From positions 6,190,001-6,254,000 of the forward strand of contig CATNEN010000007.1 in the NCBI GenBank assembly GCA_950097015.1: 64,000 bases of DNA, written 5' to 3'. Each line of letters begins with the position of its first letter. The first letter of the stretch is position 1. A program made the position numbers and the translations under genes. A model generated the notes under the pieces. It was not told where the DNA came from. It searched no databases and saw only the letters and a list, made by a program, of their open reading frames with translations. Positions 11,931 through 23,140 of this stretch are shown one piece after another. Origin of the DNA: Macrostomum hystrix. Taxonomy: Eukaryota > Platyhelminthes > Macrostomidae.

Positions 11931-14514
11931 CATACCTGCTAATTGATTGCTCAACTGCGCTGAACCCATCAGAGAATTCATGCTCCCCCAACCGCTGCAT
12001 CAACATCACGCTTCATTGGTTTTTTCATTTCAGATTTCAGTTTTTTGTTGTCAAAGAAACGGTTCAGCCGCTTAATTTAATTTTCTTTAATTTCCAGCAA
12101 TTTTTATTTTATAGCAATGATTCGTTGAAATGCTTTCTTACCGATAATTTTTTCCCGTGAGCCTCACTAACAAGCTTTTCTTATTGGATTCAAGCACGAA
12201 CGAATGGTTTAGTTAAAAAATTGGTCGTTTTTTAGACTATTGGAAACTTCCGATAGATCTGTCCAATGCCATCCAGCAGCTGTTGTGTGCGACTGTAGAA
12301 CCCGCATGACCCGCTGAATATGTGGTAGACACCAAATATAACAGTTTAACTTAAAAGTGGATCTTTTATTTAGCAACATTTTCGTCACGGAGCATACCTG
12401 CTGCAAATGCATCAACTTCAAACAGCTAATTTTGTGTTTCAAATTAGATGTTTTTACCGATTTTCAAAGCGAAAATTCAAACAAGCTCTATAAGGAGCAA
12501 GCGCCAAGCAAGTGTTTTGCTTGTAAAGAATAAGTAATAACTAGAAAATACGAGAAAGCAACATTTTTCAGAAGCGACTTCGTGTAATTTCTAAGAAAAT
12601 TGAGAGCCAACGCCCTCGGAAAGGAGAATTTAAGAAGCTTAAAAAGAAGGCAGATCATGTTTATTTGAGTAACTTTTTGCTAAGAAATGTGCTGATAATG
12701 GCTTTTTTAAATGAGATAGTTAATATTTCTAAGAAACTGACAAGTGACATCTGAAGTCTCAAAGCGATAGGGAGAAAACTTTCTAAAATAACAAAACTTT
12801 GTATAGCGAATCGATAAAGCACACACATTCGGGTTAGATGTAATCGCCAATAAACCAGCTTGCGTTACCAAGGACTACGGAATATAAAAACCTAAGTTAA
12901 TTGGAAACGAGACTTTCGATCATTTCCGCAAGCTCATCTTCGTTTCAAGTCTTGGAATCTCCTTCGTCAATAAAGGCCGTTCGGTTCATAAAACTGCAGA
13001 GCACCCAACTCGCGGCAGCAGCAGCAGCAGCAAGGAATGATAAGTGGGGATCACGCGGCCCAAAGCCGCAAAGCTCAAATCTGCTCAGATATTTTCATGG
13101 GCCACAAGCTTATCCTTCTCGGCGGGGGGCTGGGCCATGGCCTTCCGTTAATCCTATTTCTACCACCGCCCAACTCACACTGAGATGTCTGTGTGTGCCT
13201 TCGCCCACTGTTCCCACCGTTCTCGCCGCACAAATCCGTAGCCACCGCCGCTGCCGCCGTCGCCGCCGCTGCCGATCTACTAAAAAAATGATTGATTTTT
13301 CCGGCCAGGGTCGGGCCCGGCGGAGGAGGAGTTTTGAGGGCCGCTAATGCCTCATTGTATTGCCGACAGATCTGACCAGAGCTGGCCTCTCTAGACCGCA
13401 GGGCGTGTGAAATCTCAACTGGCTAGTTTGAGAATGAGCAGCAACTGAAAGCAGACTGATTTTCTCGCCGGCGTGTTGACAAGCAACTCAAAAAATAGAG
13501 AAAGGAAAATAGAAGAGAGAAGGCGTGCTTTTTCTCTCCTCCTGCTCAGGTTCTGTTTTGAGCATAGCAGCTTATCCGTGGTATCGTTGTTATTGGAATT
13601 GTGCACTATATTGTAATTTTCGATAAAAAATAGCTCTCTCATTTCGCCAACCATAGTTCGGCTGCACACGTGGCTTTGAGAGGCCGACACTTGAGCGAAA
13701 ATTCCTACCTGACCCTGGGCATTAAGGCAAGGGATTAACTCGGTCCCAGGTGTGAGACAGGGGTTTACGAATCGGCGTCACGAACAGGGACAAACCTTCT
13801 AAAGCGATTTCACTCAGTGACCTTGAAAGCTGTAGTGCGGGCTCGGCAAAGTACAATCATAATTATGACAAGAATCAGTCTATCAATCAATCAATCAATC
13901 CATCTATCCTACCCGGTCCTTCTCAAACTTTGCGAAACACAAAATTCAAAAGAATTTCTACGCGAAATTAGGACCAAATTGGGTGCAAGGGAAGAGACTA
14001 AGAGAAAATTTTAAATTTGCTGCAGCAACAGCAGCAGCAGCTAAAGAGGAAGACTGAAGTTCTGTTGTGGTTGCAAAAGGACGACACAAAGGCGGAGGTC
14101 AGTCTTCGGATGGCGGGCAGTGAATTGTGGGATATGCAAATGAAAGCCGGGCACCGAGGTCTAATTGAATCTGCATATTTGATTCGGGGGCCTTATTATT
14201 TCAGTCGCGGCTCCTTCGCCCGACTGAGCGCAAAAGAAGCCACAATGGCCTGAAACTTTTCTTGGGGGGGGGAAGGGGGGTGATTTGACGCCCGCTAACT
14301 AAGGACGGCTTGGCGTACTTCAATGCCCAAATACGCCCCGGGGGTAATTTAGTTTGCGGAGTTTTATCGAACAAGAGCGGCGTCTGTTGGGCAACCTGTA
14401 CGCTCTCAACATTGCCTTTGTATTCTGTCCGCCTCGGGTCCGTGTCTACTCAAAACTTTCACCCAAATTCTCTCTGTGCAACTCAAGCACAGTGTAAAAG
14501 TCTGTCTCTGAAGA
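11931..14514. other. Intergenic, no gene seen
   Basis: Mixed composition. It has short CAG runs near 13017-13032 and 14024-14041, a GCC-rich stretch near 13240-13275, a TCAA run near 13880-13900 and a G-rich run near 14264-14282. The longer open frames are interrupted simple sequence without recognisable domains. Confidence 0.5.
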
Positions 14515-14526
14515 ATGCCTGGTACC

Positions 14527-15054
14527 CTACCCCTCATGGTATATCATAACCTACCCCTCATGGTGTATCAGAACCTACCCCTCATGGTGTATCATAACCT
14601 ACCCCTCATGGTGTATCATAACCTACCCCTCATGGTGTATCATAACCTACTCCTCATGGTGTATCATAGCCTACCCCTCATGGTGTATCATAACCTACCC
14701 CTCATGGTGTATCATAACCTACTCCTCATGGTGTATCATAACCTACTCCTCATGGTGTATCATAACCTACTCCTCATGGTGTATCATAACCTACCCCTCA
14801 TGGTGTATCATAACCTACCCCTCATGGTGTATCATAACCTACCCCTCATGGTGTATCATAACCTACCCCTCATGGTGTGTCATAACCTACCCCTCATGGT
14901 GTATCATAACCTACCCCTCATGGTGTATCATAACCTACCCCTCATGGTGTATCATAACCTACCCCTCATGGTGTGTCATAACCTACCCCTCATGGTGTAT
15001 CATAACCTACCCCTCATGGTGTATCATAACCTACCCCTCATGGTGTAACAAACA
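14527..15054. repeat. Minisatellite, 24-bp unit (CCTCATGGTGTATCATAACC)
   Basis: About 22 copies of a 24-bp unit starting CCTCATGGTGTATCATAACC, with single-base variants (ACTCCT for ACCCCT, TGTGTC for TGTATC). Decayed copies continue to about 15135. Because 24 is a multiple of three, it yields an artificial open frame of about 177 codons. Confidence 0.95.
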
Positions 15055-16137
15055 GGGGCTCACTGCCTACATCTAATGGTGTATCATAACCTACCCCTCA
15101 TGGCTCACTGCCTGCCTCTAATGGTGTCTCATATGTCTCAGTGAATAAATACACACACGCATTCTCAGGTCTAGGTTAAGCTTGAACTTTATTTTTAAGA
15201 TAATTCGTAGCCGCTCCCGAGAAGTTCTTGGTCCACGCCGTCTCCCTGTCTCCAAGGCCATCAGTTATTCATGATCTTGCTCATTTTGCGATGGCACATG
15301 CTGGGCCATGGAGAGACATAGTAGGGATGCCCTGAGGACAGACCTGTAGTCAAAGTTTTAGCTCCCAGATTCAGAGTAGCCCGTGACGTTTGTCGTTTCC
15401 CAGTCTTCCTAAAAACCCATGCGCTGCTATAGAAGTTCCTCACAGACGAATCGTGCGCACATTTTAAATGTCAGGTTCCAATCCAATGGCTAGAAAGTAA
15501 AGATGAAATTGAGAAATACGGTTGGAATTTTTCAAGTTAAATTTATTATTTAAACTTCACTCGCCCTGTGGCCAATGAGGCAATGACTGCTAGCGGCCTA
15601 GTCGGCAGTCTTTTTTGTTAATTATTTATTCATGACAGCAGAGAAGAGTAATGCGGATTCGCCGCACTTTCTCCGTCGGGCGCAGACGGGTGGCTCAACT
15701 GAACTCAAAAGAAGCTTCTCGATCACTTCCACTTTCTCTATTCTGGCAGCAGAGAATGAAGATTTATGAGCGGACTCGAAGCCCTAACCCCAGGCCGAGT
15801 TTAGGGTTGGGGTTGGCGGATAATGGTTGCCAAGGCCCTACTGTGAGAAATGAGTCTGCCATCTGCTTGGCCTAAATTGTATTATTTATTAGGAAGTGTA
15901 CTCTGAAAATAAACATTGAGTAACGGAGCCAGCACTTGGCAGCTCAGTACTTCCGCCTACTCACTGCCCGTGTCCGCAAAGAGGATCTGATGAGCTCATC
16001 AGTTATCTCACTTTCCTGGAGAATTGAGCAGCACTTTGCGTGCAGAGAATATGCGACGCTAGCAAACTTCCAGCTGCGGGAGGGGCTTAAAGAACAAACT
16101 TAAACCACCTGCCCAATTCGAACCTCACAGTCACGCT
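15055..16137. other. Intergenic, no gene seen
   Basis: Unique sequence between two arrays. It contains decayed edges of the upstream 24-bp array and nothing I can support as coding or RNA. Confidence 0.45.
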
Positions 16138-16147
16138 TTGCCAACAA

Positions 16148-16442
16148 TGTCTCATGGCTTAGATCTCACAGTGTCTCACAGCCTACATCTCACAGTGTCT
16201 CACAGCCTACATCTCACAGTGTCTCACAGCCTACACCTCAGTGTCTCACAGCCTACATCTCACAGTGTCTCACAGCCTACATCTCACAGTGTCTCACAGC
16301 CTACACCTCAGTGTCTCACAGCCTACATCTCACAGTGTCTCACAGCCTACACCTCAGTGTCTCACAGCCTACATCTCACAGTGTCTCACAGCCTACATCT
16401 CACAGTGTCTCACAGCCTACATCTCACAGTGTCTCACAGTCC
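16148..16442. repeat. Minisatellite, 24/21-bp unit (TCTCACAGCCTACATC)
   Basis: About 12 copies of a unit TCTCACAGCCTACATCTCAC plus AGTG (24 bp), interspersed with a 21-bp variant having CACCTCAGTG. The alternation of 24- and 21-bp forms suggests short higher-order blocks. Confidence 0.93.
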
Positions 16443-18883
16443 AGGCTGTGCGCAAGTAAAAGTAACTCAGCCTATATGAGCTCGTGACTCGCGCTAAAAA
16501 AACAGAACTCAAGCTAATCGGAGCTCTCGGAAGATGGGGATAAATGATATATTGAAAGGGGAAGGCAGCATCTCGAGTCATTAGTTCTCCCAGATTGCAG
16601 ACGATCCCAGCACGCCCATGCACCCGATTCCCAGAGGATTTTGGGGAGGCCTGTGCGGGGCGTAGCGGCAGATTTTATTTCGTATTATCCCCCTCCCCTG
16701 TCTGACCGGCCGGTGATTCGGTCTCAATCAACTGCCGAGCAGCTCGCGGGGATTAGCGGGACCCAGAAACTGACTCAAGCAGCGGCACAGATTCCGGCCT
16801 TGAGGGGTTTAAGGGGCCTATCGGCTTTGCGTCATAGCAACTGGGAACCGCTGTCCTGCTCATGTCAAGCCACCTTCGCAGCCGCAGGTGGCGGACATCA
16901 CTGAACAAAACAGTTGCCAAATTGGGAAGAGTTTGAACTTAAGCAGTACAAGACACATTTTAGAGAATTTTTTTTCCTCGAGCATTCGACCTTAGCCTTC
17001 TCTCAGAAATTTACGAGTACATTCCATTTTCTATACTTTTAAACTATCTCATCAACCTCTCTACAAATCCTCCCCCTATCGCCTCTCTCCCATCTCCATC
17101 TCCATTCTCTCTCCCATCTCCATTCTCTCTCTCATCTCCATTCTCTCTCTCATCTCCATTCTCTCTCCCATCTCCATTCTCTATCCCATCTCCATTCTCT
17201 CTAAGGGGCTGCAGCCATGGTCAATCATTCGTTGCTGCCACCGCTGTCACTCCAGTTCTTGCTGAGCACCCATAAAAGCAGTAGGGGGGGTGATAAAAAA
17301 TCTGTGAGACACAATGAGACATCTTTGTGATTGATTAGCCGTCACAGTTGCCCGTTCGCTTGCTTCTACTCAGTTGCTAAGGCCAGCCTTAGTAATCCAG
17401 ATGGTTAGCTACTATAGCAAGCAAGGCCTGGACATGCAGCAGAGAGTGCGCCAGAAGACACTCGCGACAGAATTCTGAGATGGGAGGTAGTGCTTACACT
17501 ACTGGACTAACTCCTATAGCTCCCTGTTCTTTGCTATGCTCACTATTCTGATGAGGGCATAAAAAACCGTCGAAGAAGCAAAAACAAGACTATAGAGGCC
17601 GCCAAAATAGGGTGGATAAGGGGAGGAGGAGCAGGGGTAGGGCGGGACAAGGAGTCTTTGACACAGTCAGTCCGACGGGGCCGAATCGAATTTCTCCCCG
17701 ACGCTTCATCCGGCTCGCTGAGCAGCCTTCCTGTCTTTCGGGTCCTTCGCGTTTCTGCCACAAGCAAAAGCCGCCACGCTTTTGTCATAACAAAAAAAAC
17801 GCTGCCAAACGGAGTCGCGCAGCAGCAAAGTGCAAGCCGCGAGCTCACCGGGTGCTTCCTCAGGCTGAGTTCTGAGCTCATGGCGAAATCTAATGGACTG
17901 AAAATTATATTTTCAAATCGTACTTTTTTGTAGTTGTTTTAATTCAAATACCCGCTGCCTACTTCACGAAAGCTTCTAAACCAAAAAAACAATTTTGGTG
18001 AAAATTTTCTTGAACGATGAACTAACTCTCAAGGCCGTCCGATGTCAGTATCTGTCATGTTACTCAGTGATTCTTGTCGAAGGCCCTGTTAACAAGGCAA
18101 CTAACATTATTTAGTATAAACTTCTATGGAGAATGCATATTGGTTCAATAACTAAAAAAGAACGATACGTTGCACCGAGAGCTGACAGACAAAGTTCATT
18201 TGAGCTGGGAGAGCAGAATTGGAAAATCAGGCGGGCCAGGCGATGGCAAGAACAACAAGCTGGCATGCGGTCCTGGTAGGATGAAGAAGGCCAAAAAATT
18301 CTTGTTTTAAGAAGCGACGACAAAAATAATTTATGACATAATGGAGCAGGCAGACCAGCAGCTGCTTAGGAAATTTGAGCACAGCAGTGCATGTGCTGCT
18401 GATCGGTATGTTTCGCGGAATTGAGTCAGAGAGAAGATGGGGGTGACAGAGTGCGCAACTGAGTGACTTGGCGGTGGCAGAGTGTTATTAATGCCAATAT
18501 TTGCCGCAGGAAAGATTACTCCGTCAACAGCTAAAAACCCTTTCCTATGCACTGCAGAAGCTCCTGTTTCAAGCTGGGTTTGTGTTGACACTTGACAAGT
18601 CCGGCTGGCCAGTACTACATCAGTGTGTGAGTACTGAAATCGGGTGTCCGGAACTGGCCCGCCTCTGACTTGCCGTCAGATTGTAAAGCTCATTGTTGCT
18701 AATAAACAATTCATGATGGAAGAGCTGACCGATAAGATTCCTTAGCTGCGGCCTCAAATTGACTCGCCACTCTGGGGAGACTTGGGATTTATTCACGGTT
18801 GGGGAAGAAAATACCGAGTGTTAAGAAAAGTAAGCTCTTATCAGAGAGAACCTTGGCTTCTAGCAAGAGATTGGAAATAGAAT
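16443..18883. other. Intergenic, with a small CT-rich repeat
   Basis: No gene is supported. About six copies of an 18-bp unit CTCTCTCCCATCTCCATT lie at 17090-17205. The remainder is unique sequence with GC-rich patches near 16.6-16.9 and 17.6-17.9 kb whose open frames look random. Confidence 0.5.
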
Positions 18884-20646
18884 AATAATAATAGTAAGCA
18901 CGGAGAGGAGCAGAGCATTGTGCTGAACTGTGGGATAATGGGGCAGGGCATTGTGCTGAACTGTGGGATAATGGGGCAGGGCATTGTACTGAACTGTGGG
19001 ATAATGGGGCAGGGCATTGTGCTGAACTGTGGGATAATGGGGCAGGGCATTGTACTGAACTGTGGGATAATGGGGCAGGGCATTGTGCTGAACTGTGGGA
19101 TAATAGGGCAGGGCATTGTGCTGAACTGTGGGATAATGGGGCAGGGCATTGTACTGAACTGTGGGATAATGGGGCAGGGCATTGTGCTGAACTGTGGGAT
19201 AATAGGGCAGGGCATTGTGCTGAACTGTGGGATAATGGGGCAGGGCATTGTGCTGAACTGTGGGATAATGGGGCAGGGCATTGTGCTGAACTGTGGGATA
19301 ATGGGGCAGGGCATAGAGTAATAATAAAAGTAAGCACGGAGAGGGGCAGAGCATTGTGCTGAACTGTGGGATAATGGGGCAGGGCATTGTACTGAACTGT
19401 GGGATAATAGGGCAGGGCATTGTGCTGAACTGTGGGATAATGGGGCAGGGCATTGTGCTGAACTGTGGGATAATGGGGCAGGGCATTGTGCTGAACTGTG
19501 GGATAATAGGGCAGGGCATTGTGCTGAACTGTGGGATAATGGGGCAGGGCATTGTACTGAACTGTGGGATAATGGGGCAGGGCATTGTGCTGAACTGTGG
19601 GATAATGGGGCAGGGCATTGTGCTGAACTGTGGGATAATGGGGCAGGGCATTGTGCTGAACTGTGGGATAATGGGGCAGGGCATTGTGCTGAACTGTGGG
19701 ATAATGGGGCAGGGCATAGAGTAATAATAAAAGTAAGCACGGAGAGGGGCAGAGCATTGTGCTGAACTGTGGGATAATGGGGCAGGGCATTGTACTGAAC
19801 TGTGGGATAATAGGGCAGGGCATTGTGCTGAACTGTGGGATAATGGGGCAGGGCATTGTGCTGAACTGTGGGATAATGGGGCAGGGCATTGTGCTGAACT
19901 GTGGGATAATGGGGCAGGGCATTGTGCTGAACTGTGGGATAATGGGGCAGGGCATTGTGCTGAACTGTGGGATAATGGGGCAGGGCATTGTACTGAACTG
20001 TGGGATAATGGGGCAGGGCATTGTGCTGAACTGTGGGATAATGGGGCAGGGCATTGTACTGAACTGTGGGATAATGGGGCAGGGCATAGAGTAATAATAA
20101 AAGTAAGCACGGAGAGGGGCAGAGCATTGTGCTGAACTGTGGGATAATGGGGCAGGGCATTGTACTGAACTGTGGGATAATAGGGCAGGGCATTGTGCTG
20201 AACTGTGGGATAATGGGGCAGGGCATTGTGCTGAACTGTGGGATAATGGGGCAGGGCATTGTGCTGAACTGTGGGATAATGGGGCAGGGCATTGTGCTGA
20301 ACTGTGGGATAATGGGGCAGGGCATTGTGCTGAACTGTGGGATAATGGGGCAGGGCATTGTGCTGAACTGTGGGATAATGGGGCAGGGCATTGTACTGAA
20401 CTGTGGGATAATAGGGCAGGGCATTGTGCTGAACTGTGGGATAATGGGGCAGGGCATTGTACTGAACTGTGGGATAATAGGGCAGGGCATTGTGCTGAAC
20501 TGTGAGAGGATGGGACAGGGCATTGTGCTGAACTGTGAGAGGATGGGACAGGGCATTGTGCTGAACTGTGAGAGGATGGGACAGGGCATTGTGCTGAACT
20601 GTGAGAGGATGGGACAGGGCATTATGCTGAACTGTGAGAGGGATGC
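18884..20646. repeat. Hierarchical 33-bp minisatellite with spacer blocks
   Basis: The 33-bp monomer begins GCATTGTGCTGAACTGTGGG and continues ATAATGGGGCAGG. Runs are interrupted by a 40-bp spacer containing GTAAGCACGGAGAGG, starting at 18894, 19330, 19733 and 20103. The spacings of 436, 403 and 370 bp equal 12, 11 and 10 monomers plus 40 bp. The last part switches to a GAGAGGATGGGACAGG variant. Long open frames on both strands follow from the period being a multiple of three, with no stop in the monomer in several frames. Confidence 0.96.
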
Positions 20647-21461
20647 TCCCAAACCTTGATCCCCAGTCTCAAAGACAGGGCCTCGCTTATTTACGACAGC
20701 TTTTCGGCCGCCGGCGGAGCCGGAAACGACTTTGAGCACCCAGCCCATCCAGCCTACCTAGCAACTGGTTAGGGAGTCGAAATCCAGGGAGAACGAAGGA
20801 CAATAAAATGGCCTCTCGGTAGTTAAAGTGCTTTCTCCTCGAGTTGAGTTTATGAAGCTATGAGTCCAAGCCGCTAACCAGTGCGAGTTCAGAGATAATG
20901 AGCTTCATGGAACACACCGAGCTGTGAAGAGGGATTTTAGGGTTCAAGAGTACAAAAGAGGGCAGTCTGGCGGTCTGCTAAGCAAACAAACCCAGGTAGG
21001 AGGGCCATCTTCATACTTAAGGAGCGGCAATTATAATAGCTCACGCAATGGTTGACATGCTAAAACAGACTCAAGCCAAACCCGCTGGGTTGATTGAATG
21101 CACTAAATTTGAGTTCGCGGGTTAGAGAACTCAAGTATTGGCTTTAACTTGAGCAGCCAGATATGTCTATTAATGAATGCAGAAACTGTTGAGGATTGGC
21201 AATCATGTATAAAAGAATTGGAAATCCTATAGAATTGAATTGTAGGTGAATTGGCAATCCTGCTAAAATTTTGAAAATCCTATAGAACGATTAGAAATCC
21301 TGTAGAATTTTCTAAACTTTTCTTCTGCGGGATTTTCAATCCCTCTGTAGGATTTCCGATTCTTCAAAAGGATTCCCAAACTTTCTACTGGATTTGAAAT
21401 CATTTTCAAGTATTTTTTTTAAAACTTCTACAGGAATTAAAATCCTTCCAAATGATTCTAA
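20647..21461. other. Intergenic; degenerate GGAAATCCT-type repeats at the right end
   Basis: Unique sequence to about 21180. It then grades into diverged copies of the AATTGGAAATCCT motif that becomes a regular array at 21462. No coding signal. Confidence 0.45.
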
Positions 21462-21762
21462 ATGTAGAAGGATTGAAAATCCTGTAGAAGGATTGAAAAT
21501 ATTGTAGAAGGATTGAAAATATTGTAGAAGGATTGAAAATCCTGTAGAAGGATTGAAAATATTGTAGAAGGATTGAAAATCCTGTAGAAGGATTGAAAAT
21601 CCTGTAGAAGGATTGAAAATCCTGTAGAAGGATTGAAAATCCTGTAGAAGGATTGAAAATCCTGTAGAAGGATTGAAAATCCTGTAGAAGGATTGAAAAT
21701 ATTGTAGAAGGATTGAAATCCTGTAGAAGGATTGAAAATACTTTTGAAGAATTGGAAATCCT
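21462..21762. repeat. Minisatellite, 20-bp palindromic unit
   Basis: About 15 copies of GTAGAAGGATTGAAAATCCT (20 bp), with an ATATT variant in some copies. Each unit contains the inverted repeat AGGATT-GAA-AATCCT. Diverged copies extend on both sides, roughly 21190-21980. Confidence 0.94.
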
Positions 21763-22861
21763 GTAGAAGAGTATCAATTCCTTTTGAATGGTTGGAAATC
21801 CTGTTGAAGGATTGCCAATTTTTTAAACGATTGGGAATCATTTATAAGTTTTTAAATCCTGTAGAAGTTTTTAAATAAATCAATACTTTAATTAGATTTC
21901 AAAGCCACTAGAAAGTTTGGAAGTCTTCTGAAGAATTGGAAATCCTATGGAGGGATTGAAAATCCCATAGAAAAAACTTTCGAAAATTAGCAACATTAGC
22001 ACATTAAGTTTCCAGGCGACTCGCTTTGTGGAATTTTGCATTTGGTGAGAAATCGTTCGTATATTTTAGGAGTTCGTCGTGCAGGAAAGCAAAGGTATGC
22101 AAAAATCGTGGAAGTTTGGCGCGGGGCAAATCTCTGAGTCCGTCTCTACCCTCCTCGCTCCGCGTCTTTTCTCTCTTTTTTATCTTGAGCGATAGTCGGC
22201 GCCGCGGAGGACAGAGCAGAGAGCGCGAAAGAAGCTACCGAGATAAATGGGAGAAAGAAATAAGAAATGAAGGAAGGAAGGAAGGAAGGGAGGAAGGAAG
22301 GGATCTATAGCAGGGCCCCGGTGGACGGTAAATTGCCCATCTTGGTCGCCAGAATTTAATTTCCGGCCTCGGTGATTCGGACGGCTGCGGCGGCGCTGTT
22401 GGTGGGGCCAGGGAGTTAAGAAACTGTTGGGAGGATTGGGATAGAAACGGCAGTCCATTTTCCTTTGGCACAATGCTCAATATAAGTGCTCAATTCAAAC
22501 GTTCGACCCGGCGTCCAGTCAATCCGTTCGACCGATTTTCCTATCCCGTCAGTTTCCTTATATATCAATAATATACCAATGTAAGCTTTAGTTCACGCAT
22601 CTAGTCTTAGGAATTCTGAGTTTTTTTAGTTCTTGAGCACCTAGCTAACTATTGAGTAGTAAATGTATGCTCAACCATGCCTTCTGGGACCACGGATCGA
22701 TGCCAGAATACTGAAGGTCTGGATTTGAAAGTCTGTTGGAAAGAATATATAATCCTTCTAGAATATAGTTCTAATGAACGATTATGATTATATTTAGATG
22801 GAATCCGCAATCGTCCTTTGTGAAATTAGGATGTTAATTCGCATGTTTGCTATGAGGATTT
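21763..22861. other. Intergenic, no gene seen
   Basis: Decayed repeat copies run to about 21980. Unique sequence follows, with a short AAGG-rich run near 22272-22300. No supported gene. Confidence 0.45.
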
Positions 22862-23140
22862 AAGGATTGAATGATTGGAAATCCTGTTAGATGATTGAAG
22901 TTTTGGAAATCCTGTTCAAGGATTGAAGGATTGGAAATCCTGTTGAAGGATTGAAGGATTGGAAATCCTGTTGAAGGATTGAAGGATTGGAAATCCCGTT
23001 TCAAGGATTGAAGGATTGGAAATCCCGTTTCAAGGATTGAAGGATTGGAAATCTTGTTCGAGGATTGAAGGATTGGAAATCCTGTTTGAGGATTGGCGAT
23101 CCTGTTGGAGGATTGGCGATCCTGTTAAAGGATTGGAAAT
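22862..23140. repeat. Minisatellite, about 28-bp unit (AGGATTGGAAATCCTGTT)
   Basis: About ten copies of a unit with GGATTGAAGGATTGGAAATC followed by CTGTTGAA. It shares the AGGATT...AATCCT inverted repeat with the array at 21.5 kb, so the two are probably related. Confidence 0.9.

Noticed and set aside
12901-13347. 148-codon + strand frame
   Set aside because: Begins with TTG, not ATG, is rich in Ala and Arg from CAG and GCC runs, and has no recognisable domain.
14515-15048. 177-codon frame of repeated LPLMVYHN
   Set aside because: 24-bp minisatellite with a period divisible by three.
18841-20748. Very long open frames (up to about 635 codons) on both strands
   Set aside because: They are by-products of a 33-bp stop-free tandem repeat. 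The peptides are the same 11-residue unit in several frames, and no splice or domain evidence exists.
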